Of a stretch of DNA of 64,000 nucleotides, positions 11,222-21,239 are shown one piece after another. The translations under genes were made by a program, and so were the position numbers. Origin of the DNA: Dendrobium chrysotoxum. Lineage: Eukaryota; Streptophyta; Magnoliopsida; Asparagales; Orchidaceae. How positions within the stretch are numbered: the first letter of the stretch is position 1; each line of letters starts with the position of its first letter. Below the pieces are notes generated by a model. The model ran no database searches. It saw only the letters and a program-made list of their open reading frames with translations, and was not told where the DNA came from. Location of the stretch: positions 72,953,021 to 73,017,020 of the forward strand of contig CM034300.1 of assembly GCA_019925795.1 (NCBI GenBank), in the 5' to 3' direction.

Positions 11222-11950
11222 AGTGTTCCACAAATACTTATAGCTCAGCTCTATCGCAACTCATTCATGATCATTTGTTTAGCTAATCAAATACGCATAA
11301 ACAATTTTTAAAATACTTAATTGTTAAATAAACATGCTTAAACATCTATTTATTCGACTCATTTATATTCACGAACAATTGCTTAAAGCTCAAGAACATT
11401 TTCAATAAGAAGCTCATTACTAAACTTTATCATTATTTGATGCATAGGCAGTGAACAAGCTCATTATAAAACTCGATTAAGTCTTATTATAAAAAATAAT
11501 AAATAAATTAATTTAAATGCTTTATATTTATTATAAAATGATATCATAATTAATCAATAAATTTTGACACTTTAAATATGTTAGCATCTATAAATTAGAT
11601 TAAATTATAAATATATATTAAATTAATGTTATTTATAAAGTGCCTACTAAGGTGGTGCTCGATTTTCAGAATGAAAATGCTTGATAGGCTGGCTTGTTTA
11701 TAGGGTTGATAATGCTCAATAAGTATGTTTGTTAATGGGCTCGATAAGGCTCGTTTATTATTTTAAACAAGATGTTTATTTAATGCTTGATAAGCGTAAT
11801 ACAAATCGAACACGAACCAAACATAAACCAAACTAGAACATCTTTCATTTTAAACAAACTAAGTTTGAGGACAAACCAAAAAGCTTGGATTGAGCTTAAA
11901 ACGGAATTTGAACAAGCTACGAATCAATGAGCTCATACATTAATAAGCAT
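11222..11950. mobile_element. possible non-autonomous hAT-like element
   Basis: Many short direct and inverted copies of GAGCTC/GCTCA, AACAAGC and GCTCGATAAG-like words cluster at both ends, as in plant hAT elements. No transposase frame and no confident target duplication were found. Confidence 0.3.
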
Positions 11951-13778
11951 CTATATGTAGATCCAACACATATATAAATAAAAGAATGTTGCAAAAGACA
12001 TTGAAGTATTTAAATAGAAAACCCAAAAAAGAATAAAACTATAGGTCATAACCTAATTGAAATTGTTAACAATGTACGTAAAGTTATGGAACATACCCTT
12101 AATGGAAGAATATGTTATTATGAAGTGTAGGATATTAGCTTGACCTCTGACAACTTTAGTAAAGAATGATGGAGTTGTGAGGCAAGAGGATAGTGATCAA
12201 GTGACAGTGATCGTACGAAGAAAGTTGAATGGCTCTAGTCACATAATGGCAATTAGGCGATGACAGTTGGATGATGACAATCTACAAACGATTGTCATGC
12301 AAGACTAGTCAGGCAATAGCCACTGTTGGCATTGGCCTTAGAATTCATTGGCATCGATCGCTAGATTGGACCCTTGAATTATTTAAATATGCTATGTACT
12401 AGAATATTTTACGTCTTAGTTTTGAACAAAGATCAATCATACACATAGATAAAAGAAAAAAATATAGCATACATTAGAGTTTTATGGGGCTTGGCCTAGA
12501 TAAACTAATCCATTATCTAAATAAAATTATATAGGTATGTTATTCCTGGCCTTGAATTAGAGAAGGTGATATATAAAATTAAAACTAAATTTTTTTTTCT
12601 TATGTAAATATAGTAGATATTGTTGGAGTAGTAAAGGGATGATGATGATGACAATTAGATATTCGATATTAAACATTAGGCTGAGCTCTAGAGTTTTTAT
12701 GAACTCCAAGGTCTCTTTAATTTCAAGTCAAAGTACTTTTCATATCGAGAATTGGGGTTCATTTATACTTTTTGAGTGTGACTTTATTATAAATTTAGCT
12801 AAAATCCTAAAACGCTCCATCAGACACCACGTGAAGATTCATCTGATCAAAGGCTACTCTTTCAACATTTAAGTGCCCTAATGAACTAAGAATTAAGGGC
12901 TCTTAGGCTTGTTTTTCTCTTGTCGAGATACTCTTTTTAATTATAAGCATGCAATGTTAAATATCATGAATACGCAATATTAATCAAAATATTAGAAATT
13001 TAATAAAAAAAATACGTCAAATTAATATAAAATATTGAATACACCTTTTTTATATGAAAGCATATATAGTCCTAACTTATTATTTTTAAAGCTAAAGTTT
13101 AATTATTTTTAAAAATATTTTATTAATTTGAATAAATGTTCTAGACACTTGATAAGCTTTTATATTTAAATTTCCTGATATAATTTTTTTCTTAATTTTA
13201 AAAAATTTGGGAGCGAAAACTTTTGACATTGAGATCAAATTTAATGAGAATGAAAATTATTAGATTTATTTTTATTTGCTTATAAAATATCTAATAAATT
13301 TGAAATACATAAAGCTAATTTAATTTGTGTCAAGATGGCCATGCCCAATTTTTAATTTTTTTTATATTTAAATATTAATAAACCCAAAAATTATATATCT
13401 ATAACTTATGGCAAAGAGACAAATTCTTCCTATTCAAATTGATTTGACTAAAACTTATAATAAAAAGATGGTCTTTCAATATAATATTTTTGAATTTATT
13501 TCCTATATATAAATTTTAATTAATGATAAATATTCTTTATATTCATATTATCTTTTATTTATTATTATTATTATAAAAAACTGTATTATTTATATAATAT
13601 TTTTTATTTTTAAAAATATTTGTCATCACAATTTTGTAGCAAATTTAAAATTGCTATCAAGACTTAAAGTTTGTTTAGGACTGCTTTCTAACTCTTCCTA
13701 AAATAATTTTTATTATAAAAATAGTAAAAAAATTATTTAACATATTTAATATAGAAAATGCGTCTAACAGGGCTATTT
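11951..13778. other. AT-rich intergenic sequence
   Basis: No gene is visible. 12100-12400 is more GC-balanced but shows no open frame with a recognisable motif. Confidence 0.45.
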
Positions 13779-13783
13779 AGTAT
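13779..13783 (+). repeat. target-site duplication AGTAT (left)
   Basis: Identical to 15056-15060, flanking the solo LTR. Confidence 0.8.
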
Positions 13784-15055
13784 TGATATGTCACCAAAAA
13801 ATAGTCTCGATCAAGCAAGAATCTTCAGGCAAAATCAAGTTGGAAACTTCAAAAATTAAATTGGAGACCATCTGAATTCCGATTTCAGTAAACTTATAGT
13901 TGAACTGAGCGTCTCAGAAACACGAACCCAACGACACCAAAATTGACCCAATCCAAGCCCAAATGAGTCCAAATCAAAGACTCGAAGCACATTTAGAAGG
14001 TTCAAACCACAGTTTGAGTTATCAAACGGTCTCCAATCATAACATTCCTATAATCGAATCGAGCGGCTCGACGAGATGAATCCAACGAGCCCAAGATCAT
14101 TAAATTATAATATCATTAAGGCATTCAAATAGCTATTGAACGGTACATGATCGTAGGAATTAAGATCGGCCGTCCATCCGAGCCACTCCCAATTTACCCT
14201 TGATCTTCCACTTATTTACAAGCCATGTCACTCAAGAGTTCTATAACTAGAACCTCATTTCCTCTTGAAAAGGGGATCGAAGCCAAGAGAGAAGAAGAAA
14301 GAGAAGGAAGAAAGCTCCAGCCGCCTAGCTCCTCCTCGACCACTGCTGGAGTTCTGCCGCAACACAGCCGGAGTCTCGCCGGATCACCACTGGAGCTTCG
14401 CCGGACCACCACTGGAGGGCCTCACCTTCGCCGGACCACCGCCGTAGGCCCTCACCCTCGCAGGACCATTGCCGAAGGACCTCGCCTTCACCGAACCACC
14501 GCCGGAGACCCTCACCTTCGCCGGACCACTGCCGGAGGCCCTCGCCTTCACTGCACCACCGCTGGAGTCTCATCGGAGGCCCTCACCTTCGCCGGACCAC
14601 TGCCAGAGGCCCTCGCCTTCATCGCACCACCACCGGAGTCTCGTAGGACCACCGCCGGAGGCCCTCACCCTCGCGGGACCATTGCCGAAGGACCTCGCCT
14701 TCACCGAACCACCGCCGGAGGCCCTCACCTTTGCTGAATCATCACCTAAGGCCCGGAGCTCTGCCAGACCACCATCTGAGGCCCGAAGTTTTGCCAGACC
14801 ATCACTGGACACCCGAATTTCTACCGTACAATTGTTACTTGTAATCTGATCGCCCTTGGAGGCGAGTCAGCCCATTGTAACCGACTCAAATTCTAGTGGA
14901 ATCATTTTCAACTGGACTAGGCCCCGTGGTTTTTCCCCTTTCAAGGGTTTTCCACATAAAAAACTCTTTTCTTCTCTGTGTGTGAGCTGGATATCCGTAC
15001 AACGCTAAGACTGAAAATTACAACTCTATCGCCGCGTATATTCTAGCCCGCAACA
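13784..15055 (+). mobile_element. solo LTR, 1272 bp, probably Ty1/copia
   Basis: It begins TGATATGTCACC and ends CCCGCAACA, with AGTAT directly repeated outside both ends. The 3' part has GTGGTTTTTCCCCTTTCAAG followed by GGTTTTCCACAT, a segment typical of the transcript-end region of plant copia LTRs. No primer-binding site follows and no second LTR is present, so a full element has been reduced to one LTR. An internal 30-bp minisatellite fills about 40 percent of it. Confidence 0.8.
14364..14820 (+). repeat. 30-bp minisatellite inside the solo LTR
   Basis: About 13 copies of a unit like CCTTCGCCGGACCACCGCCG plus GAGGCCCTCA, with a few 11-bp or longer insertions. Because the unit is ten codons, several frames stay open on both strands, giving Pro-, Thr- and Gly-rich pseudo-proteins. 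I treat these as a consequence of the repeat. Confidence 0.85.
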
Positions 15056-15060
15056 AGTAT
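15056..15060 (+). repeat. target-site duplication AGTAT (right)
   Basis: Pairs with 13779-13783. Confidence 0.8.
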
Positions 15061-16009
15061 TTTGCTTCTTTTTTAATTTTAATATTAATACTATTCTGCT
15101 CGTTTAACTAATTTAAAATTTACTCTTGCTTCTTCTTATAATTTATTTCAAATTAATGCTTAGATTGCGCTTCTTTTATAATTTTTTTTTTAATTTTACT
15201 TTTTTATTTTTTAATTTTTCTTTTTTTTTATAATTAATTGATGTTTTATCTAATTTTAAAAATCTTATTTAAGTTTTCTAAATCACTTTTGAGAGCTTAG
15301 TCTATCAAAGTATTATCAATGAAGAGATTTTTTATACAATGTGCGTGAGGTAATGATTAAATTTTCTTTAAAAAAAATTAATAATAATAAATGATTAAAT
15401 TTTCTTAGTTAAAAAAAATTTAAAAATAAAAATAGCTTCGCACGTGTGACTTCTCACATTTTTTTTCAGGAGCAAGGATTGTCATTTTCTCTCCGGCGAG
15501 CTCCGATTCCCTCAAATTTTCCCAAAAAAAAAAAAAAAAAATCTTATTTACTGCAACAAAGACCATTTCTAATATCATTTCTGTCCTAAAGAAGCTTTTC
15601 AATTTAAACAACAGTAATAAGTATTGCCTCCTCAAAATCAGAAACGTAGTTAAAATAACATCTTAACGGCACTGATACAGATACAATGAAAGCGAAGAAG
15701 ACGACAGTGACAGCCCCAACACTATTTCTTCTTCTCTCCAACTCATCTATTTTCCAAATGAAGGGAAAAAAGAGGGACCTTGCGAGAAGAATCCAGATTT
15801 TTAACAGAAAGGGGAATAAAAAGACTTTCTTTCGGATTTAGCAGAAGCAAAACTTGATTTTTTTTTTTAAGTCTCGTTGCGTCAAAATCAGAAACAGACT
15901 GAAAAGAGCAAATTTTGCATATAAATGGATGAAAAACGAAGATATTAATGGAAATCAGAGCATGATTTGTTCTTTTCTTGAGCTCCCCTGTTTCTTCTTG
16001 TTTCATGTT
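15061..16009. other. AT-rich sequence, then 3' flank of the EPFL gene
   Basis: No second gene is visible. The part nearest 16009 is the likely 3' UTR of the minus-strand EPFL gene. Confidence 0.5.
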
Positions 16010-16670
16010 TCATGGGATGAAGAACTTGTTGCGGCATTTGCAGCGCCAAGCCTCTGGGTAGTATTCCAGAGGGATGCTTTGACCTTGCTGGATTGCGACG
16101 TGTATCGGACGACAGGGGAAGCAATTGCCACATCTTGAACGGCAGATTGGGGGAGACGAGCCTGGTCCGGCGAGTCGACGGCGGACGGCCGCCCAATGCT
16201 GCCATTGCTTGTCCTTGAGAACACTCGGCCTCCAGAAGCTCGATTCTTCCTTCTGCTGAAGGATTTCCAACAATCCAGTACCTGTAATTATTATTTTTCC
16301 AGGGCAGATAGCTTGTGAGAAGAGACTAACTTTTTAGCAGAAAAGATTCAAAATAGTTCGTTCTTAGAGTTGGGCGAAAGCAAAACTACAATTTTTGAGG
16401 GTTTAATTGAGAAAGGAAGTATTTTGAGATGATTCCGAGCATTTGAAAGGAACTTAGAAGAAATTAATTGACCGCTCTTCGCTTTGTTTTTGGGCTTTGC
16501 TTGAATTTACATTGATGTTTCTTCCTCATTTCATACTCCTCAAACAGAAAGATTCCATCTAAAAGTAAAAGATGAAAAGTTCAGAAGAATTTACTCATAG
16601 TCATGGCGAAGAGTAAGATCAACGCTAAAGCGGCAGACAGGGCGCAGCCATGGCGGTTTGGAACATCCAT
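16010..16670 (-). CDS. EPFL: EPIDERMAL PATTERNING FACTOR-like secreted peptide precursor (EPFL4/5/6 type)
   Basis: EPFL peptides are secreted, cysteine-rich signals read by ERECTA-family receptor kinases; they act in stomatal patterning and in stem and organ growth. Exon 1 (16670-16595) encodes 25 residues and one base: a short start, then the hydrophobic signal core ALALILLF. Exon 2 (16281-16010) completes a Ser codon and runs to TGA. Intron 16282-16594 (313 bp) has GT-AG ends. The product is 115 aa. A basic RRR at 59-61 precedes GPGSSPPICRSRCGNCFPC, and the tail EYYPEAWRCKCRNKFFIP is the family signature. Six cysteines lie at 72, 76, 79, 82, 106 and 108, the number in the EPFL4/5/6 group. 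The start is the first in-frame ATG after an upstream stop. The exact subgroup member is inferred. Confidence 0.88.
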
Positions 16671-16920
16671 GGCGCCCGAGCTCAGCGGCGACGCATGGAG
16701 AGTTCACTCACGCAGCGTAAGGTAGAGCGAGATGTAAGTAACGGTAGGGATCGAGAGAGAAAGAGAGAGAGAGGGTGTGTAAAGGAAGAGGAGGAGAGAG
16801 GGAGAGCGGCAAGAGAGGAAGAGTGAACTTTGCCAACTGGAGAAGAAGAAGAAGCCTTTGTATTATTATCGCTACATTGCTAATGCTGTAGGGAGGCAAC
16901 ACGTGCCAACTTCAGCTTTG
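16671..16920 (-). promoter_or_regulatory. probable 5' UTR and proximal promoter of the EPFL gene
   Basis: Upstream on the minus strand lies a CT-rich leader (GA-rich on the plus strand at 16751-16805) of a kind common in plant core promoters. A five-codon upstream ORF (16696-16682, ATG CGT CGC CGC TGA) precedes the main start by 12 bases. No clear TATA box is seen. Confidence 0.45.
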
Positions 16921-17793
16921 GCTAAAGAGAGAGTAAACGAGTAGAATATGGACGAATGTCTGATGCACGAAAAGTTCAGAATTTTAAATGCAACTAAATG
17001 AATTAAAGAATGAAAATCATAGAAATTATATTTGATGTTTTATAATTTTTTTTAAAAAATATTTATGAAAAATAAATTTTATGTTTTTTTATGCAAATTA
17101 GAAAGTATAATAAATCAATATTAAAAAATAATTCAATGTTGACTAAATTGTTTTAAAAAAATAATAAATTGAGATCATAAAAATTAAATACAATTTAAAC
17201 AGAATTAACACAATTAAAAAATAAGCCAATTATAATTATCATGACTAAGGCTTAGCTTTGCACGGCTTATTTACAGCTTCTTAAAGTAGCTTTTTAGTTC
17301 AAAAATTAAAATTTTTATACTAAAAAATTACTTTAAGAAACAGTAAGAACTAAAATTAATTATTTTGCAAATAAGTTTAAAATTATGTAAAAACTATAAG
17401 AGATCATAAAACATAAAAACTCATTTATCCTACCAATATAATGAGTTGACTTCTCCAAATATTGATTGTTCAACTTTTATTCTACTTGAATAAATCAACA
17501 ACAATTTAATCAAGCAATTAAAATTGAATAATAACAAGAAAATTTATCAAACAAAAAATTGTTTGTTAATACTTTCCTTAAGTTTGATATCTATATGATG
17601 AAGATCAAATGTACAAATCTCAAATACATGATAAGGTCAAGATCAAAGCTATGGCTACAATGAATTAATACTTGTAATTTTTTGAGTCCAATAGCTAGCG
17701 ACTAATATTTGATGTGATAATAATAAGATCTCTATTGTCATCTAAAGTTATATCATTTTATAGCAAATATCAATATGTTGAGTTAATTTTCAC
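16921..17793. other. AT-rich intergenic sequence with one foldback remnant
   Basis: No gene is seen. A remnant of the 120-bp foldback family lies at 17246-17350. Confidence 0.5.
17246..17350. mobile_element. short foldback element, diverged
   Basis: GGCTTATTTACAGCTTCTTA, CTTTTTAGTTCAAAAATT and TACTAAAAAATTACTTTAAG match the family order; the right tip is lost. Confidence 0.5.
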
Positions 17794-18269
17794 TAAGGGG
17801 TCATTTGATTTGTTCAAGTATGAATGCATAATAAGATGGAACATACTGTAAAAAGAATGCAAATTATTTGAAGTATTTAGATTTGTTTGTGTGAGTTTAA
17901 AATAAGTACATGTGGCCATTTTTTTTGGAGTTAAAGTAAAATAAATGTAATTTATCGCCCAAAGATGATGGTGTGGAATCAATGGAGGAAGCCTGCAGGC
18001 AGTGCGCAACGGCTGGAGGTAATAGATAGCAAAGGCGGATAACGGTGGAGCTGGTGACTTGTAGCTGCAATGGTAGAGAATTTTGCAGTATATTTGGAAA
18101 CCAGTAAAATCTTATGATTTTCAAATAAATCAAAATTGTACTAGATGGTGCATTCCAAATACTTAAAAGTTTAGCATTTCTTTTACTTTAAACCAAACAT
18201 CAATATTTTCAAAATCTAAATATTTAAAATATTTTACACCTCTTTTAATTAAAATCAAATAACCCTAAA
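17794..18269. mobile_element. MITE with GC-rich core, about 476 bp
   Basis: The left end TAAGGGGTCATTTGATTT pairs with the right end, reverse complement TTAGGGTTATTTGATTTT. The core (17960-18080) is GC-richer with GGAGGAAGCCTGCAGGCAG. It has the same architecture as 5881-6433. Confidence 0.6.
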
Positions 18270-20224
18270 CTAATTAGCAATTAACCTCTCAGAGAGAAGT
18301 TAAAGTTCAGAATATATGCAGACCCAAAAATATAGTATAACCTAGAGTAAAAGTTATTTAGAAATTTTAATAACATTTATGAGTTTTACTTACCTTTGAT
18401 CTAAGAGTGATGAATACATTTAAAACTTCCGTTCACCAAATCTTATTTGATGATCACTATACAATATTTTCCATTTAAAAAAGTAATTTTTGCCTATTGA
18501 CAAATTACAAAAAACAAGTTAGGATATATTTTATCATTCAAAGTATATTCTTTAATTTTAATGTTTTTAGTAATGTTATTATCTATTTCAACATTTTAAT
18601 ATATATAATTTTGATAAACTTCATTATCATATGCATTGTAATGTATTTCTTAACTATTAATCCAACAATGAGTTTAGAACCTTCCAACCATATTAAAATT
18701 CAAGTAAAGTAGCTTATCATTATGACTAAATTCAACATCAAGTTCATTTTCATTAAATTGATTAGCTTCAAGAAATTTACAACATTCTTTAAATTAATTG
18801 ATGTCCTCTTTTTTTTTTTTTTCATTAAGTTATTCACTCACTTGATTTTACAATAGCTAAAATTCTATCCCTATGATTTGTTAATTGGCCCAAATATTAA
18901 ACCTCATTGTTCATTAACATAATAAAATTTTTAAGTATTGGTATCAATTTGATGAGAATTATCATAGGATCTAAGCCTTTTTTTAATGAAACTAAATGAT
19001 ATAGTAGATGAAAATCAAATATGTTATATATGGAATTCACAATTTCAAAAACCACTAATTAAAACAAGTAGTTGTTGCTAAATCCATGAGCCTAGGTTCT
19101 TGTGAACTTACATTTGATGATTATAAACAAAATTAGTAACAGTATAGCTACTTTGTAAATTATTTAACACCAAAATATTTTGTAAGTGCAAAAAGTTGAT
19201 ATATACACTTTACAAGTCATTGATGGTCTCTTAATGGGTCATCGTTAACTACAAGATTGATGATAATTGATGCACTTTATGAGTCATTGATGATCTTTAA
19301 TAGGTCACAATTAATTCATTATAAAGTTGACATTAATAGCTTGCACCGCTATATGTGGCAACGAGTATGTTATTGTCTTAGGACTCAGAGATTGTTCTAC
19401 ACTAATAGTTAGTAAGTCTCTGTTAACTTAATGACTCATCATTCAATATTTAACAACTCTCAGTTAATATGTTATGATGTTATGAATGTTTTATCATTAT
19501 TTATGTAACTTTATATGTATAGTGGGTTGTTTCAACTAGATTGAGCCCCTTATAATTTTTTTATTCTTTAGACTTTTCACGTTGTGAAGTTCTTATTTTA
19601 TTTGTGTATATTAAATTTTTATATATAAATAAAATTTTAATTACCCACTGCAATAAACATTCTAACACGCAATAAAATTAAGACTATTCAACAAAACTAA
19701 ATGATTATTCACAAAAATATAATTAAAATAGTTTATTTTATTTTTTAAGATATAATTAAAATAGTATGCTCTCTAATTCTTAAGAATAGAGATCACAAAT
19801 TTAGGCATAATCTATGTTTTTTTAACTAAATATTAAAAAAAAAAAGATTCATGATGGAAGTCTAATTAATAGTTGATCTTATTATATTTTTTTTTATTAA
19901 AATTGTACCCATTTTATGATTGTATGATAAATATTTCTTCTAAGCTAAAATAATAAATTATTCATATAACATTATGATATTTAACACATAATTTGCAAAG
20001 TCAAGCTTCTTTCTGCAAATTATTTGAAAATATAAATTTTTAATGTTAGGTATTCAAAAAATTATTTTAAGGATTTATTTATGAAAATTTTATTAAATTA
20101 AATAAAGCAATAATTAAATGGAAACATGATCATTGAATATTTAATAATAAAAATTATAAACAAATAATAGTTATGAAAATAATTAATAAAATACAATTTA
20201 AATGCTAATATCACCACTATAACT
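18270..20224. other. long AT-rich intergenic sequence
   Basis: No gene is visible. Two diverged units of about 70 bp around TCATTGATGGTCTCTTAAT and TCATTGATGATCTTTAATA lie at 19194-19335. Confidence 0.5.
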
Positions 20225-20480
20225 TTACAATCAAATGAGCTAAATCAAACCGCGGCGCCAGAGACACAGAGGCCGGTTTAACTAGACCGGTTTGCTAGAT
20301 TTGCCGGTTCATTCACCATGGTACGGACGGCATGGTGAGCAACGCCTTTCCGTCCGGAACGCTGACATCCGTCAACTCGCTATCAGACGGCTCTGATCTG
20401 TCATTCGATATTGCACTGTCAGGAATTATTTCTCGGGGTTAATAAAAGGAGTGGGAAGAAGGTGCCCACGACGAAATCTG
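20225..20480. other. isolated GC-rich island
   Basis: About 250 bases of clearly higher GC stand in AT-rich surroundings, including ACCGCGGCGCCAGAG and a GACCGGTTT/CCGGTTTAACTAGACCGG palindromic cluster. No long open frame or RNA motif was recognised. It could be a promoter remnant or an old element core. Confidence 0.35.
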
Positions 20481-20924
20481 AATTCTGTACTTGTTTCTTA
20501 TCGTTACATTTTTTTTTATCTTATTCCAATTTTCTTATTTAATTTGCAAAATGAGTAATTAATTTTGTGTTTTTTTTATTTATATAAATTTTTTTTTTAA
20601 AGGTTTGAAAATCGCACGATCATGATTTCTTGAAAATAATTAATAAATAAAATGCAAAGTTGGCCAGTCATAATCACAAAACATTTTTTTATACATATTG
20701 ACAGACAATTTTGATAATTATTGATATTCTATTTTATATTATGTTTAATATAATAATAATGATGATCCCTCAGGCCACATTTGAGATCATTTTTCTGCTG
20801 TTTATATTTTAGATCATAATCATATTTTATATTTGATTATTATTTTTTATTATTTTCAAAAAATTTTATGCTAAAAAATTACTTTCTACAACAATTTAAA
20901 AAAAAGTTACTTTATGCACATTAA

Positions 20925-21045
20925 AGCTTTATTTGGGACGGCTTTTTTATTGTTTCTTAAATTAATTTTTTAATATAAAAATTAAATTTTGTGTACTAAA
21001 AAATTGATTTAAAAAGCAATAAGAAAGCCGTCCTAAATCAAGCCT
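20925..21045. mobile_element. short palindromic foldback element
   Basis: AGCTTTATTTGGGACGGC pairs with GCCGTCCTAAATCAAGCC; internal arms match the family. Confidence 0.7.
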
Positions 21046-21047
21046 AA

Positions 21048-21166
21048 GTTTTATTTGGGGCAGCTTTCTCATTGCTTTTTTAAATAGCTTTTTAGTACAA
21101 AAATTAAATTTTTATACTAAAAAGCTGCTCTAAAAAGCTATAAGAAAATCATCTCAAATGAATCTG
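21048..21166. mobile_element. short palindromic foldback element, adjacent copy
   Basis: TTTATTTGGGGCAGCTTTCT pairs with AAGAAAATCATCTCAAATGA. It lies two bases after the previous copy in the same orientation. Confidence 0.7.
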
Positions 21167-21239
21167 GATTTTGTAACTGCTTTACAAAAAGTTGTAGATG
21201 TCACAAATAAACCTTAGGCAAGACTTATTTGTAATTTCA

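Noticed and set aside
14212..14849. Several overlapping open frames of 80-170 codons on both strands
   Set aside because: All lie in the 30-bp minisatellite of the solo LTR; the period is a multiple of three, so frames stay open without selection.
15945..16224. Two minus-strand frames of 86 and 73 codons overlapping the EPFL exon
   Set aside because: They are out of frame with the conserved cysteine motif; the EPFL frame alone gives a family match and correct splice phase.
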